Assembly (NCBI RefSeq): GCF_003721515.1
Contig: NZ_RJJD01000005.1
Location: forward strand, 335,868-399,867
Source: Rufibacter latericius
Lineage (GTDB): Bacteria > Bacteroidota > Bacteroidia > Cytophagales > Hymenobacteraceae
Direction of reading: 5' to 3'
Length of the DNA stretch: 64,000 nucleotides
Shown here: positions 47,064 to 55,037 of the stretch, piece after piece
Layout: the number at the start of each line of letters is the position of its first letter
How positions within the stretch are numbered: position 1 is the first letter of the stretch
Translations under genes and position numbers: made by a program
The notes under the pieces: model-generated
Databases searched by the model: none
Told to the model about the DNA's origin: nothing
What the model saw: the letters and a program-made list of their open reading frames with translations, nothing else

Positions 47064-47783
47064 CTACTGCTTCATCGTTTTCAGGTCCTTAAACCTTATA
47101 TCCATAAGCGGATATTTAGGCCAATCATTGAAGTCAAAATGCCACCATTCATTGTGGAAAACAGTAAAGCCGTGGCGTTGCATGGTGTTGATAAGTAAGG
47201 CCCGGTTTTTCTTCACCTGCTCAGATACGTGTGGATAATCTGGGTGGGACTGCACTACCGTGGCATCATAGGGCGTGGGCATCTCCAGTTCCTTCCCGTC
47301 TTTAAGGTTGATCAGGGTCAGGTCAATGGCGCAGCCCCGGTTATGGCGCGATCCGTTTTTGGGATTGGCCACGTAAGCTTTCCTTTTTACCTTTTTGAAA
47401 AATAGCTCTGTGACGTGGTAAGGGCGGTAACCATCATAGATCTTCAGGCCTAGGCCCAGCGGCTTCAGTTCTTCCTGAATTTTCTTTAGGGCATCGGCCA
47501 CGGGTTTGCGAGCGTAGGCAGTAGCAATGTTATAAACCGGCTCCTTCACCAAGTTGTCTGCCGTGGCATATTTGATGTCGAGCACCAGACCGGGAATGTA
47601 GGATTGCAGTTCCACCAGTTCCTGCTTAGGGTCCTGCGCCACTAGGTCCTGGTACAAGGCCTTGGTGTTCACCACTGGCAAGCCGTATCGGTTTTTAGGA
47701 ATGGATAGGGTAGCCGAAGCCTGCGCCTGGACAGAAGCTATGGAAAGTACCCAAAAGAGAAGTAGGAACAGTTGTTTTTTCAT
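47064..47783 (-). CDS. D-alanyl-D-alanine dipeptidase (VanX/DdpX, M15 family)
   Basis: This periplasmic zinc dipeptidase releases D-Ala from D-Ala-D-Ala. I start at 47783 (MKKQLFLLLFWVLSIASVQA, a clear signal peptide) because the longer frame to 47846 has a non-family 21-residue prefix and would overlap the small upstream gene. Metal and catalytic motifs are SRHNRGCAIDLTL (about 145-157, SxHxxGxAxD) and NEWWHFDF (about 210-217, ExxWH). Chromosomal homologues in non-resistant bacteria probably recycle peptidoglycan rather than confer vancomycin resistance; no vanHA genes are adjacent. Confidence 0.88.
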   Translation of the reverse strand: MKKQLFLLLFWVLSIASVQAQASATLSIPKNRYGLPVVNTKALYQDLVAQDPKQELVELQSYIPGLVLDIKYATADNLVKEPVYNIATAYARKPVADALKKIQEELKPLGLGLKIYDGYRPYHVTELFFKKVKRKAYVANPKNGSRHNRGCAIDLTLINLKDGKELEMPTPYDATVVQSHPDYPHVSEQVKKNRALLINTMQRHGFTVFHNEWWHFDFNDWPKYPLMDIRFKDLKTMKQ

Positions 47784-47944
47784 TTGCGCTGATACACGAT
47801 GTACGCCAGGATTCCGGAGGCTAGGAATGTGAGGAGCCGAAGCCATTCAATGCGGCCGGTGGTGAAATAGGTGAGGCAAAGGGCAGTCCAGGCAAGCAAA
47901 GTACCCAGGCAGAAAAGGAATAAGATAAGCTTTCTATTTTTCAT
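47780..47944 (-). CDS. 54-aa predicted membrane protein overlapping the VanX-type gene
   Basis: This gene is too short for most gene finders. It reads ATG at 47942-47944 to TGA at 47780-47782, giving MKNRKLILFLFCLGTLLAWT and then ALCLTYFTTGRIEWLRLLTF plus LASGILAYIVYQRK. Two hydrophobic stretches (about 6-26 and 35-50) suggest two membrane helices, with Lys/Arg at both ends. Its stop codon overlaps the dipeptidase start as ATGA, the classic sign of translational coupling, which also favours the shorter dipeptidase start. No function is known. Confidence 0.7.
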   Translation of the reverse strand: MKNRKLILFLFCLGTLLAWTALCLTYFTTGRIEWLRLLTFLASGILAYIVYQRK

Positions 47945-48322
47945 GAAGGTGGTTCGTAAGAGCTAGAGCAGTGCGTTGCTCAGGACAGTTTTTCATTTTC
48001 ATTGCCTCAACAACTATTTACCTGAAAAAACTCATTTTAAGCCTCTTTTTGTCAAAGAAAGCCCAAAGCAACCGTTAGGTAAAAACAATATAGACGGAAG
48101 CTAATATAATAGATTCTGCAGAGAAGTAGTCCTTGCAGTATCTTTGCGGAATGCTTTAAGCAAAGGAGGCCCTTTGTTTTAGCACCGATTTCTGAAAACA
48201 AGGCTTTAATCAAGGAAGAACCCATGTTCAAGCCTGTAATAAATTCCTGATTTTCCCTACTAATAAAGTACGACCTTTCAGGCGGAACGTGCTTTTAAGC
48301 GAACAAACCCTTTTCCCTTACC
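47945..48322. other. 378-bp divergent gap before the M16 protease gene
   Basis: No further gene is seen. A plus-strand -7 box TATCTTTG (48139-48146) fits TAnnTTTG, leaving a leader of about 170 nt before the protease ATG. Two weak family A-like palindromes lie at about 48032-48075 and 48176-48215. Confidence 0.5.
48139..48146 (+). promoter_or_regulatory. Possible -7 box for the M16 protease gene
   Basis: TATCTTTG matches TAnnTTTG; a TTCTG about 20 bp upstream is a weak -33 candidate. Confidence 0.4.
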
Positions 48323-51187
48323 ATGAACAAAAGATTGAAAATAGCCTGCTTGTCCCTACTGATGGGCAGTATGGCGGTAAACCCTGCGCAAAGCGTATGG
48401 GCCCAAGCCCCGAAGAAAACAGCCGTTAAGACCTCTGCTTCGTCCTCTTCGCAGTTCAACCTTCCTTTCGAGAAGTACAAACTAGCCAATGGCCTGGAAG
48501 TGGTGTTGCACCAGGACAAATCAGACCCAAAAGTAGCGGTGGCCATTATGTACCACGTAGGCTCTAACCGTGAGAAGCCAGGCCGTACTGGGTTCGCGCA
48601 CTTCTTCGAGCACATGCTGTTCCAGAACTCTGAGAACGTGGGTAAAGGCAACTTCATCAAGAACGTGAACCAAATTGGCGGCACGTTCAACGGGGGTACC
48701 TTCACTGACGGTACGGTGTATTACGAGGTAGTTCCGAAAGATGCGCTGGAGAGAATCCTTTGGATGGAGTCTGACCGGATGGGATTCTTCATCAACACCG
48801 TGAGCGAATGGGGCCTGGAGAACGAGAAGCAAGTGGTGAAAAACGAAAAGCGCCAGCGTGTGGATAACCAGCCTTATGGACACACCAACTACGTGATCCT
48901 GAAGAACCTGTATCCTGCCAGCCATCCCTACAATTGGGAGGTAATCGGCTCCCTTGAAGACCTTCAGAACGCCACCTTAGGCGATGTAAAGGAATTTTAT
49001 GAACAATGGTATGGTGTGAATAACGCCACATTAGTGCTGACTGGTGATTTTGAATCTGCCGATGCCAAGAAGCTGGTAGAGAAGTATTTTGGTGAGCTGA
49101 AGCCACGTCCGGCAGTGAAGCCCTTGCCTGCTATGCCGGTGAAGTTGGCAGCAACCAAGTCTCTTTTCCACGTGGATAACTTCGCTAACCTGCCGGAGTT
49201 GACCATGGTATACCCAACCGTTGAGCAGTACCACAAAGACTCATATGCGCTAAGCATGCTGGGTAGTTTACTCTCAGACGGTAAGAATTCTCCATTTGAG
49301 CGCATCATTGTAGAGGAGAAGAAACTAGCTCCGGGAGCCTCTGCGAGTCAATCCTCCGCTGAGATTGCCGGCACCTTCAGAGTGCGGGTACGCGCTTTCG
49401 ACAAGAAGGACTTGGATGATGTGCAGGCGGCCGTGTTCGCTGCCTTTGACAAGTTTGAGAAAGAAGGCGTAAACGAAAAAGAACTGGAGCGTCTGAAAAT
49501 CCGGCAGGAAACGGCCTTGTACAACGGCATCTCCAGCCTGTTGAACAAGGCTTTCCAATTAGCCCAGTACAACGAGTTTGCCGGTGACCCAGGCTTCGCG
49601 AAAAAAGACATTGCCATGACCCAGACCGTAACGGCGCAGGACATCATGAATGTGTACCGCAAGTACATCAAAGGTAAACCCTATGTGATGACCAGCTTCG
49701 TGCCGAAGGGCCAGGAAGAACTAGCCGTGAAAGGTGCGGTGAAAGCCGAAGTGGTAGAAGAGAAAGTAGTAGCCGGGGCCGAAGGAGCCAACACCGGAAA
49801 AGAACCGACCACCTTCGCCAAGACGCCGTCTAAGGTTGACCGCAGCAAGATGCCTGAACTGAGCAACAACTTCGCGTTCAAAGCCCCTGCCATCTGGACT
49901 TCGCAGCTCAAGAACGGCATGAAAGTGTACGGCATTGAGCAGAATGAATTACCGTTGGTACAGTTCAGCATCCAATTGAAAGGCGGCATGCAGTTAGATG
50001 CCCCTACCAAGATTGGAACGGCTTCTTTGGTGGATGCCATGCTTATGGAAGGCACCAAAAACAAAACCCCGCAGCAACTGGAAGAAGCCATCGGGCAATT
50101 GGGTGCGTTTGTAAGCGTAAGTTCTTCTTCTGAGAACATCACCATCTCCGGCAATACCTTGGCCCGTAACTTCCCGCAGGTGATGAAACTGGTAGAAGAG
50201 ATTCTGCTGGAGCCACGTTGGGACGAGGCCGAGTTCGCCAAGGTGAAACAAGCCGCCCTGAACCAGATCAAACAAACCCAAGCCAATCCATCGGCAGTAG
50301 CCTCGCTTGCGTTCAACAAAGTGCTGTACGGCGAAAACAGCCGTTTTGCCTATCCTACGGCCGGCACCATGGAAACGGTACAAGGCATCACCATCCAGGA
50401 CCTGAAAGACTACTACCAGAAGAACTTCTCGCCTAGCGTGGCAAGTTTCCAGGTAGCGGGTAACGTGAAACAAGCCGATGTGGCAAAAGCGCTGGCTAGC
50501 CTGGAGCAGAAGTGGACGCCTAAAAACGTGACCTTGCCTGCCCCGGTAACCGCCACGAACAAGCCTGCCGCCCGTCTGTACTTCATTGACCAGCCAGACG
50601 CCAAACAATCGGTGATCTATACAGGGTACCTAGCCGTGCCGGTAGGGTCACCAGACTATGCTGCGTTGCAAGCCATTAACCATAAACTGGGATCTGGCTC
50701 AGCCTCTACCCTATTCAATGTGCTGCGTCTGCAAAAAGGCTATACCTACGGAGCAGGCTCCGGGTTCTCCCGCAGGCCAACGGCACCGGGCATGTTTGCA
50801 GCTTCCTCTAGCGTTCGGACTAACGTAACAAAGGAGTCGCTGCAAACGATTGACGAGATCCTGAAAACCTACGGCAACACCTTTACCGAGCAGGACCTGG
50901 CCACCACCAAAGGTGCGTTGATCCGCGAGACGGCTCTGGGCTATGAAACCTTGGGAAGCTTGGTAGGATTACTGGAGAACATCAACACCTACAACCTGCC
51001 TTTAGATTACCTGAAGCAGAACGAAGCGGCTATCCAGAACCTGAGCTACAATCAGGCAAAAAGCCTTATCAACAACTACATTGATCCCAACAAAATGGTG
51101 TATGTGGTAGTAGGTGATGCCAAAACCCAATTAGCCGGTCTAAAAGACTTAGGCTTAGGAGAGCCAGTAGTGCTGAAAAACCAATAA
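48323..51187 (+). CDS. M16 family zinc metallopeptidase, two-domain (pitrilysin-like)
   Basis: The 954-aa secreted protein has a signal peptide (cleavage near VWAQA, about 28). The inverted zinc motif is HFFEH (H93, E96, H97) within GFAHFFEHMLFQ, and the downstream Glu is in ENEKQVVKNEKRQ (about 171-183). The second half is a related M16 domain without the zinc motif, as in many periplasmic M16 enzymes that clamp unfolded peptides. It is followed by a hairpin at 51213-51241. Substrates are unknown. Confidence 0.92.
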   Translation: MNKRLKIACLSLLMGSMAVNPAQSVWAQAPKKTAVKTSASSSSQFNLPFEKYKLANGLEVVLHQDKSDPKVAVAIMYHVGSNREKPGRTGFAHFFEHMLFQNSENVGKGNFIKNVNQIGGTFNGGTFTDGTVYYEVVPKDALERILWMESDRMGFFINTVSEWGLENEKQVVKNEKRQRVDNQPYGHTNYVILKNLYPASHPYNWEVIGSLEDLQNATLGDVKEFYEQWYGVNNATLVLTGDFESADAKKLVEKYFGELKPRPAVKPLPAMPVKLAATKSLFHVDNFANLPELTMVYPTVEQYHKDSYALSMLGSLLSDGKNSPFERIIVEEKKLAPGASASQSSAEIAGTFRVRVRAFDKKDLDDVQAAVFAAFDKFEKEGVNEKELERLKIRQETALYNGISSLLNKAFQLAQYNEFAGDPGFAKKDIAMTQTVTAQDIMNVYRKYIKGKPYVMTSFVPKGQEELAVKGAVKAEVVEEKVVAGAEGANTGKEPTTFAKTPSKVDRSKMPELSNNFAFKAPAIWTSQLKNGMKVYGIEQNELPLVQFSIQLKGGMQLDAPTKIGTASLVDAMLMEGTKNKTPQQLEEAIGQLGAFVSVSSSSENITISGNTLARNFPQVMKLVEEILLEPRWDEAEFAKVKQAALNQIKQTQANPSAVASLAFNKVLYGENSRFAYPTAGTMETVQGITIQDLKDYYQKNFSPSVASFQVAGNVKQADVAKALASLEQKWTPKNVTLPAPVTATNKPAARLYFIDQPDAKQSVIYTGYLAVPVGSPDYAALQAINHKLGSGSASTLFNVLRLQKGYTYGAGSGFSRRPTAPGMFAASSSVRTNVTKESLQTIDEILKTYGNTFTEQDLATTKGALIRETALGYETLGSLVGLLENINTYNLPLDYLKQNEAAIQNLSYNQAKSLINNYIDPNKMVYVVVGDAKTQLAGLKDLGLGEPVVLKNQ

Positions 51188-51212
51188 GGATTAGTAAAAA
51201 CATTTTCTATTC

Positions 51213-51241
51213 AAAAGCCCGTTGCCTTGCAGCGGGCTTTT
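51213..51241 (+). terminator. Intrinsic terminator of the M16 gene
   Basis: AAAAGCCCG (51213-51221) and CGGGCTTTT (51233-51241) with inner TGC/GCA pairs, followed by TTTTTT. Confidence 0.88.
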
Positions 51242-51963
51242 GTTTTTTAATAGGGAGTTTCAGAGCTGTTTTAGAAAAAGCACCCTGAAAACATGAAACT
51301 GCTCCTATCCTACAAGTGGGCAATCACACCTCCGCGAAGCGAATAAAGGCATTGCCACGGTTCAAACCAGAAGCAGCCACCTGCGGCAGGTCGGGACGAC
51401 GGCCTACGTGAGGCCGAGGTACACCCTGCCGCACGCAGGAGCGGTTTAAGCAGCAACGGCCTACGTGGGCGATGCAACAGAGGACGGCAGCGGGGTGGTA
51501 CGAAGAGGTGAAGAAAAGACTGTCTGAGCGTCAGCGAGTTTCTTTTCTTCTTGATTCTTTTGGTTACTTTTCTCATCAAGGAGAAAAGTGACAAACGCGG
51601 GCAGACCGCGACTGCAGCCCTGAGGCTCGGTTGGAAGGAAGTAGGAAGTCAAAACCCATAAAGAGGTTTGAGACTGTCGCCTCACTGATTTGCAAACTTC
51701 AGATCAAGGTAGGTCCAAGTCACAGACTTGAACCATGGTAAATATTAAACCAAGAGAAGAAAAATCAGCAGAAAAAGTCATCCCCCTACTTCCTTCAAAA
51801 GCAAACAAACTAATATCTAAGACAAAAGCTAATTGATCCCAACTTTCCTCTACTAAACCAACGTACTTCATTTGACTTATTCTAATACATTGTGAATCAA
51901 TCCCGCAAGCCCCATCTTTGCAGAACCCAAGCGAAAACTTGGCCGATGTTTAAACCAGAACGA
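51242..51963. other. Repeat-rich non-coding interval
   Basis: No gene is supportable. A weak family A palindrome lies at 51256-51300. At 51340-51500 there are GC-rich direct echoes (ACGGCCTACGTG occurs twice). At about 51510-51600 a stretch contains CTTTTCTC-atcaag-GAGAAAAG; its minus-strand translation (KSNQKNQEEKKLADAQTV) resembles a spurious protein often seen in Bacteroidota intergenic repeats. At 51708-51737 lies a 30-bp copy of the outer module of the 13-kb nested repeat. Confidence 0.6.
51708..51737. repeat. Second copy of the outer module of the 13-kb nested repeat
   Basis: It matches the right outer arm at 13290-13319 over 30 bp (GGTAGGTCCAAGTCACAGAC then TTGAACCATG). The complementary left partner is absent here, so this is a solo module. 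Confidence 0.8.
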
Positions 51964-52677
51964 ATGACCAAACATAACTTATCCTTTCTTTGGCTGGGGC
52001 TCAGCTTGTTTTTCTTCGCCTCCTGTGAACCAGAGAAACTGGAGCGGGGCAAAGAGATGGCGGTAGAGGCCGAGCGGCATAAGGTAAAGCGAATCACCCA
52101 GGAAGACATGGAGAAGCAAGCCCTGTTGGCCGGTGATACCATCATTCGGTTGGTGGAAGGCGCTTTCCTGCAGTTAGCCGAGAGCCAACCCAAAGAACAA
52201 GCCCTTTTTGTAGCCCAACCTGATAAACTACCTACCGTGAACAGCATTCTGCAGCGCTACAAGGCTACCTTGCAGCGGAAAACGTTCGCCTCTGAGACGG
52301 AAGCCAAGCAGTTCTTAACGCAGAACCAGCTCCTTTCTACCGATGGGAAACCGATGCCCCACGTGGAACTTCAGGTGCGTGAGGGCCTTTTCCAGTACCA
52401 ACGTCCTATCGAGATCAGGCGGCGTAACTGCGCCAGCTGCGATGAACCCAGCCTTCTGGACTACACCTCTACCTCACTGGAGCAACTGCGCGTGTTCTCG
52501 GCACAAGGCCGGCCCGACGGAGCCGAGGAAGGCCAGGTGCGGGGAGTCTGGGTGATCTCTTTCCCGAGGCAGAAAGTCATTGAGCAGATTACCCTCAAGA
52601 CGAAGCCCTCCCGGCGCGGACGGGGCGGGCTCTTCGGCAGCAAGCCAGATTCAACTAAATCGGAACAAAAGCCGTAG
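51964..52677 (+). CDS. Lipoprotein with DUF3365-like features
   Basis: I start at the ATG at 51964 (MTKHNLSFLWLGLSLFFFASC) because it gives a lipoprotein signal peptide with lipobox FASC; the longer frame from 51892 adds 24 unlikely residues. The mature part is about 215 aa, with a helical ligand-sensor-like region (EDMEKQALLAGDTIIRLVEG), PIEIRRRNCASCDEPS and a basic Pro/Arg tail. The general look recalls DUF3365/Tll0287-like sensors, but the heme motif CxxCH is not present (here CASCD). The function is unknown. Confidence 0.6.
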   Translation: MTKHNLSFLWLGLSLFFFASCEPEKLERGKEMAVEAERHKVKRITQEDMEKQALLAGDTIIRLVEGAFLQLAESQPKEQALFVAQPDKLPTVNSILQRYKATLQRKTFASETEAKQFLTQNQLLSTDGKPMPHVELQVREGLFQYQRPIEIRRRNCASCDEPSLLDYTSTSLEQLRVFSAQGRPDGAEEGQVRGVWVISFPRQKVIEQITLKTKPSRRGRGGLFGSKPDSTKSEQKP

Positions 52678-52687
52678 TTCGTCTGTT

Positions 52688-52719
52688 TTTGGCTCTGGTT
52701 CTTTAAACTGAGCCAAAAG
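52688..52719. repeat. Palindromic intergenic element (family A-like)
   Basis: TTTTGGCTC (52688-52696) and GAGCCAAAA (52711-52719) are perfect 9-bp arms with a 14-nt loop; it lies just 5' of the promoter-like TAAATTTG. Confidence 0.6.
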
Positions 52720-52723
52720 CGTT

Positions 52724-52731
52724 AAATTTGC
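52724..52731 (+). promoter_or_regulatory. Possible -7 box for the thioredoxin gene
   Basis: TAAATTTG fits TAnnTTTG, 36 nt before the chosen ATG. A -33 element is not clear. Confidence 0.45.
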
Positions 52732-52767
52732 GTAATTATTTATTTAGTGTACCTACATACAAATACC

Positions 52768-53085
52768 ATGGCTATCATTCAAGCAACAGATACAGATTTC
52801 CAGGAGGTGCTGAAAAGCAACGAACGCGTGGTGGTGAAGTACTTCGCTGATTGGTGCGGCAACTGCCGTTTGTTCTCCCCTAAGTTCAAGCGCATGGCCG
52901 GTAACGAGGAGTTCGGGAACGTGACGTTTCTGGACGTAAACGCCGAAACCAGCCCCGAAGCGCGCAAACTGGCCGGAGTAACCAATTTGCCTTATTTCGC
53001 GGTGTTCAAGAACGGCGAGTTGGTAGAGGGCGCTGCCACCAGCAAAGAAGACTATGTCCTAGAAATGGTTCGTAAACTAGCCTAA
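52768..53085 (+). CDS. Thioredoxin-fold protein with CGNC active site
   Basis: This is a cytoplasmic thioredoxin family member, 105 aa from the ATG at 52768 (MAIIQATD). The active site is WCGNC (Cys30, Cys33). The cis-Pro is in NLPYFAVFKNGELV (about 75-88). CGNC instead of the usual CGPC occurs in several Bacteroidota thioredoxin-like proteins, so the redox potential may differ. It starts 83 bp after the lipoprotein stop and is followed, after 5 bp, by an 80-aa gene. Confidence 0.93.
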   Translation: MAIIQATDTDFQEVLKSNERVVVKYFADWCGNCRLFSPKFKRMAGNEEFGNVTFLDVNAETSPEARKLAGVTNLPYFAVFKNGELVEGAATSKEDYVLEMVRKLA

Positions 53086-53090
53086 GCCCC

Positions 53091-53333
53091 ATGAAAATAC
53101 CTGCCATCAAGAAACTGGTAGAAACGCAGACCATTGACAGCCTGCGCGAAGCCGAGGAGCAACTGATCAACGAAGAAACGCCCGCCTTTGAGATTGAAGG
53201 CGCCGATGAAGGCGAGAAACTGACCCACGTGTTCGGGGCCATCTGGATCCTGAACCACATGGGCGACCACAACACAGATTTCAAAACCGCCCTGCGCGAG
53301 TTCACCCAGAAGGTGCGCATTTCCATCAGCTAA
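53091..53333 (+). CDS. Small conserved protein (DUF6952-like) co-transcribed with thioredoxin
   Basis: The 80-aa acidic protein starts MKIPAIKKLVETQTIDSLRE and has no signal peptide. The central motif EGADEGEKLTHVFGAIWILNHMG is recognisable from short Bacteroidota proteins found next to thioredoxin genes. The 5-bp gap to the thioredoxin stop indicates one operon. No function is known; a redox-related partner role is only inferred from context. Confidence 0.75.
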   Translation: MKIPAIKKLVETQTIDSLREAEEQLINEETPAFEIEGADEGEKLTHVFGAIWILNHMGDHNTDFKTALREFTQKVRISIS

Positions 53334-53352
53334 GAAGGAAACGTTTGGTTAC

Positions 53353-53398
53353 AAAATAGAAAGCCTGCTAACTCAGAATTAGCAGGCTTTCTATTTTT
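53353..53398. terminator. Bidirectional intrinsic terminator
   Basis: AAAATAGAAAGCCTGCTAA and TTAGCAGGCTTTCTATTTT form a 19-bp perfect stem with a 7-nt loop between the thioredoxin operon and the convergent TetR gene. Confidence 0.92.
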
Positions 53399-53416
53399 TG
53401 GTGTTTTAGACCTGTT

Positions 53417-54025
53417 TTACTTTAACGAGGCGAAAAACTGCTCTGCTTTCTTAGCGCCTTCCTCGGTGCAGATGCCGGTGATGTAGTACAGGAAAACGCT
53501 TCGGAACACCTCTGCTATGTTAAAACGGTCTGGCGGGAAAGTCACCGGGTTCACAATCATGGATAACTGCTCCAGCATGATCTTGGTCACCAACTGGATG
53601 TTGAGGTCTTGGCGGAGTTCTTTCTTCAGGACGCCCTCATTCAGGAGTTCGTAGAGTAGATGCGCGGTATAATCTGTGGAATGGCTCCAGTACAGGGCCC
53701 ACGCCGCTGGATACTTTTCCTGGAGTTCCTGGAGTACTGTGGGTTGAGATTCCCGCAAAGCCTGGAGGCCTACCTGCACCACCAGCAGCAACCGGATCAA
53801 AGGACTGCTCTCCTTCTCAAATAGTCGCTCATGCTCTTGCTGACGGGCTTCAAGGTCAAACTGTACCACTTGGGTTATGAGGTCATCCATGCCCTTGAAA
53901 AACTCCCTGAACGTGGCCGAAGAAATATCCACCCGGTTAATGATTTCCTGCTCATTCAAATGCGACAAGCCTTCTTGCCTGATTAATTGGAGTAATTCTT
54001 GGAGAACGGTCTGCTTAAATGTCAT
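53417..54025 (-). CDS. TetR-family transcriptional regulator (A)
   Basis: The 202-aa protein has a predicted helix-turn-helix at its N-terminus (INRVDISSATFREFFKGMDDLITQVVQF, about 26-53), of TetR type though weakly conserved. The C-terminal ligand domain contains FPPDRFNIAEVFRSVFLYYITGICTEEGAKKAEQFF. It is a clear tandem paralogue of the next gene, sharing FPPxRxNxxEVFRxxFLYYxxGIxTExG. Targets are unknown. Confidence 0.85.
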   Translation of the reverse strand: MTFKQTVLQELLQLIRQEGLSHLNEQEIINRVDISSATFREFFKGMDDLITQVVQFDLEARQQEHERLFEKESSPLIRLLLVVQVGLQALRESQPTVLQELQEKYPAAWALYWSHSTDYTAHLLYELLNEGVLKKELRQDLNIQLVTKIMLEQLSMIVNPVTFPPDRFNIAEVFRSVFLYYITGICTEEGAKKAEQFFASLK

Positions 54026-54148
54026 TTATACGAGAGAATTCAGGATGAAAAGAGATGGCGGTACGCATCTCTATCGATGTAAGCCTACAAAGATATGGTT
54101 TTTTGAAGAGTATAAAGTAAGTACTTTCCGCAGAAGATGAAAACAGGG

Positions 54149-54763
54149 CTACGCCGATAGTGAAAAAGTAGAGAAAAAGTTTTCCAGCACCTTGTTGCCT
54201 TTTTCGGTGGAAATGCCCTGCAGGTAATAAAGGAAAATACCCCGGAAAACCTCGGACAGATTGTAGCGGTGCGGCGGGAAAAGGGCATGGTTCATCAGGA
54301 TGTTGATCAGCTCCAAAAGCACCTTGGTCACCACTTCAATGTTCAGATCAGGCCGAAAAAGCTGCTGTCTTATTCCCTGGTTCAGCAGGTCATGGAACAG
54401 GTAATAAGAATGCATCTGGGCATGGCGCAGGTAAAGGGTCCAGATGCGGGGGTAGAGGTATTGGATCTGGATAAAGAAGGATGGGTTGAACTGCTGAAGC
54501 TGGTTTACGTGCTGCCTGATGACTTGCATCAGCTTCTGCAGAGGGTTATCAGCCTCGTTGAGGAAAGCGTTCTGAAGCTCTTTCTGCTCAGCCAGGTAAA
54601 GCTCCACGGCCTGGCGCAGGAAGTCTTCTTTATCTGTAAAAGACTGGTTAAACTCTTCCACAGATAACCCAAATTCCTGCATGAGGCGCCGCTCTGTTAC
54701 CTCTTTTACCCCATTGGCAGAGAAGGAGCGCATGGCAGTGCGTAAGAGCTCATCCTTCGTCAT
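54149..54763 (-). CDS. TetR-family transcriptional regulator (B)
   Basis: The 204-aa protein has the standard TetR N-terminus (LLRTAMRSFSANGVKEVTERRLMQEFGLSVEEFNQSFTDKEDFLRQAV, about 5-52) and an all-helical C-terminal domain that mirrors regulator A (LLELINILMNHALFPPHRYNLSEVFRGIFLYYLQGISTEKGNKVLENFF). A TetR pair 123 bp apart on the same strand suggests duplication, with possible cross-regulation. No efflux pump adjoins them. Confidence 0.88.
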   Translation of the reverse strand: MTKDELLRTAMRSFSANGVKEVTERRLMQEFGLSVEEFNQSFTDKEDFLRQAVELYLAEQKELQNAFLNEADNPLQKLMQVIRQHVNQLQQFNPSFFIQIQYLYPRIWTLYLRHAQMHSYYLFHDLLNQGIRQQLFRPDLNIEVVTKVLLELINILMNHALFPPHRYNLSEVFRGIFLYYLQGISTEKGNKVLENFFSTFSLSA

Positions 54764-55037
54764 TTTTCTGTTCTTTTGGGCAGGTGCTGCCTCTAAACAA
54801 ATATAGCAGTTTCAAGCCCGAAACCTAATTTTTGATCCGGAAACCAAAACTGCTTTCATGGCTTTTATTTATGCGCTTGGGAGGATATGATCTTGACGTT
54901 TCAGGCTGCTTCCCTACATCATCTTTAGCCAGAAGGCCTTTTCTGTAAGGTAAAAGATTTCGGAGAAAGATTAATTCCGGGCTGATTTCGTGAAACAAGG
55001 CCTAAAACGGGAAAGTTAGTTTCAGAAATAAAGGAAT

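Noticed and set aside
47064..47846. Longer dipeptidase start at 47846
   Set aside because: The 21 extra residues lack a signal-peptide pattern and overlap the 54-aa gene; the ATGA overlap supports 47783.
51310..51685. Minus-strand frames of 74-94 aa in the repeat patch
   Set aside because: The translations resemble spurious repeat-derived proteins; no start signal or conserved fold.
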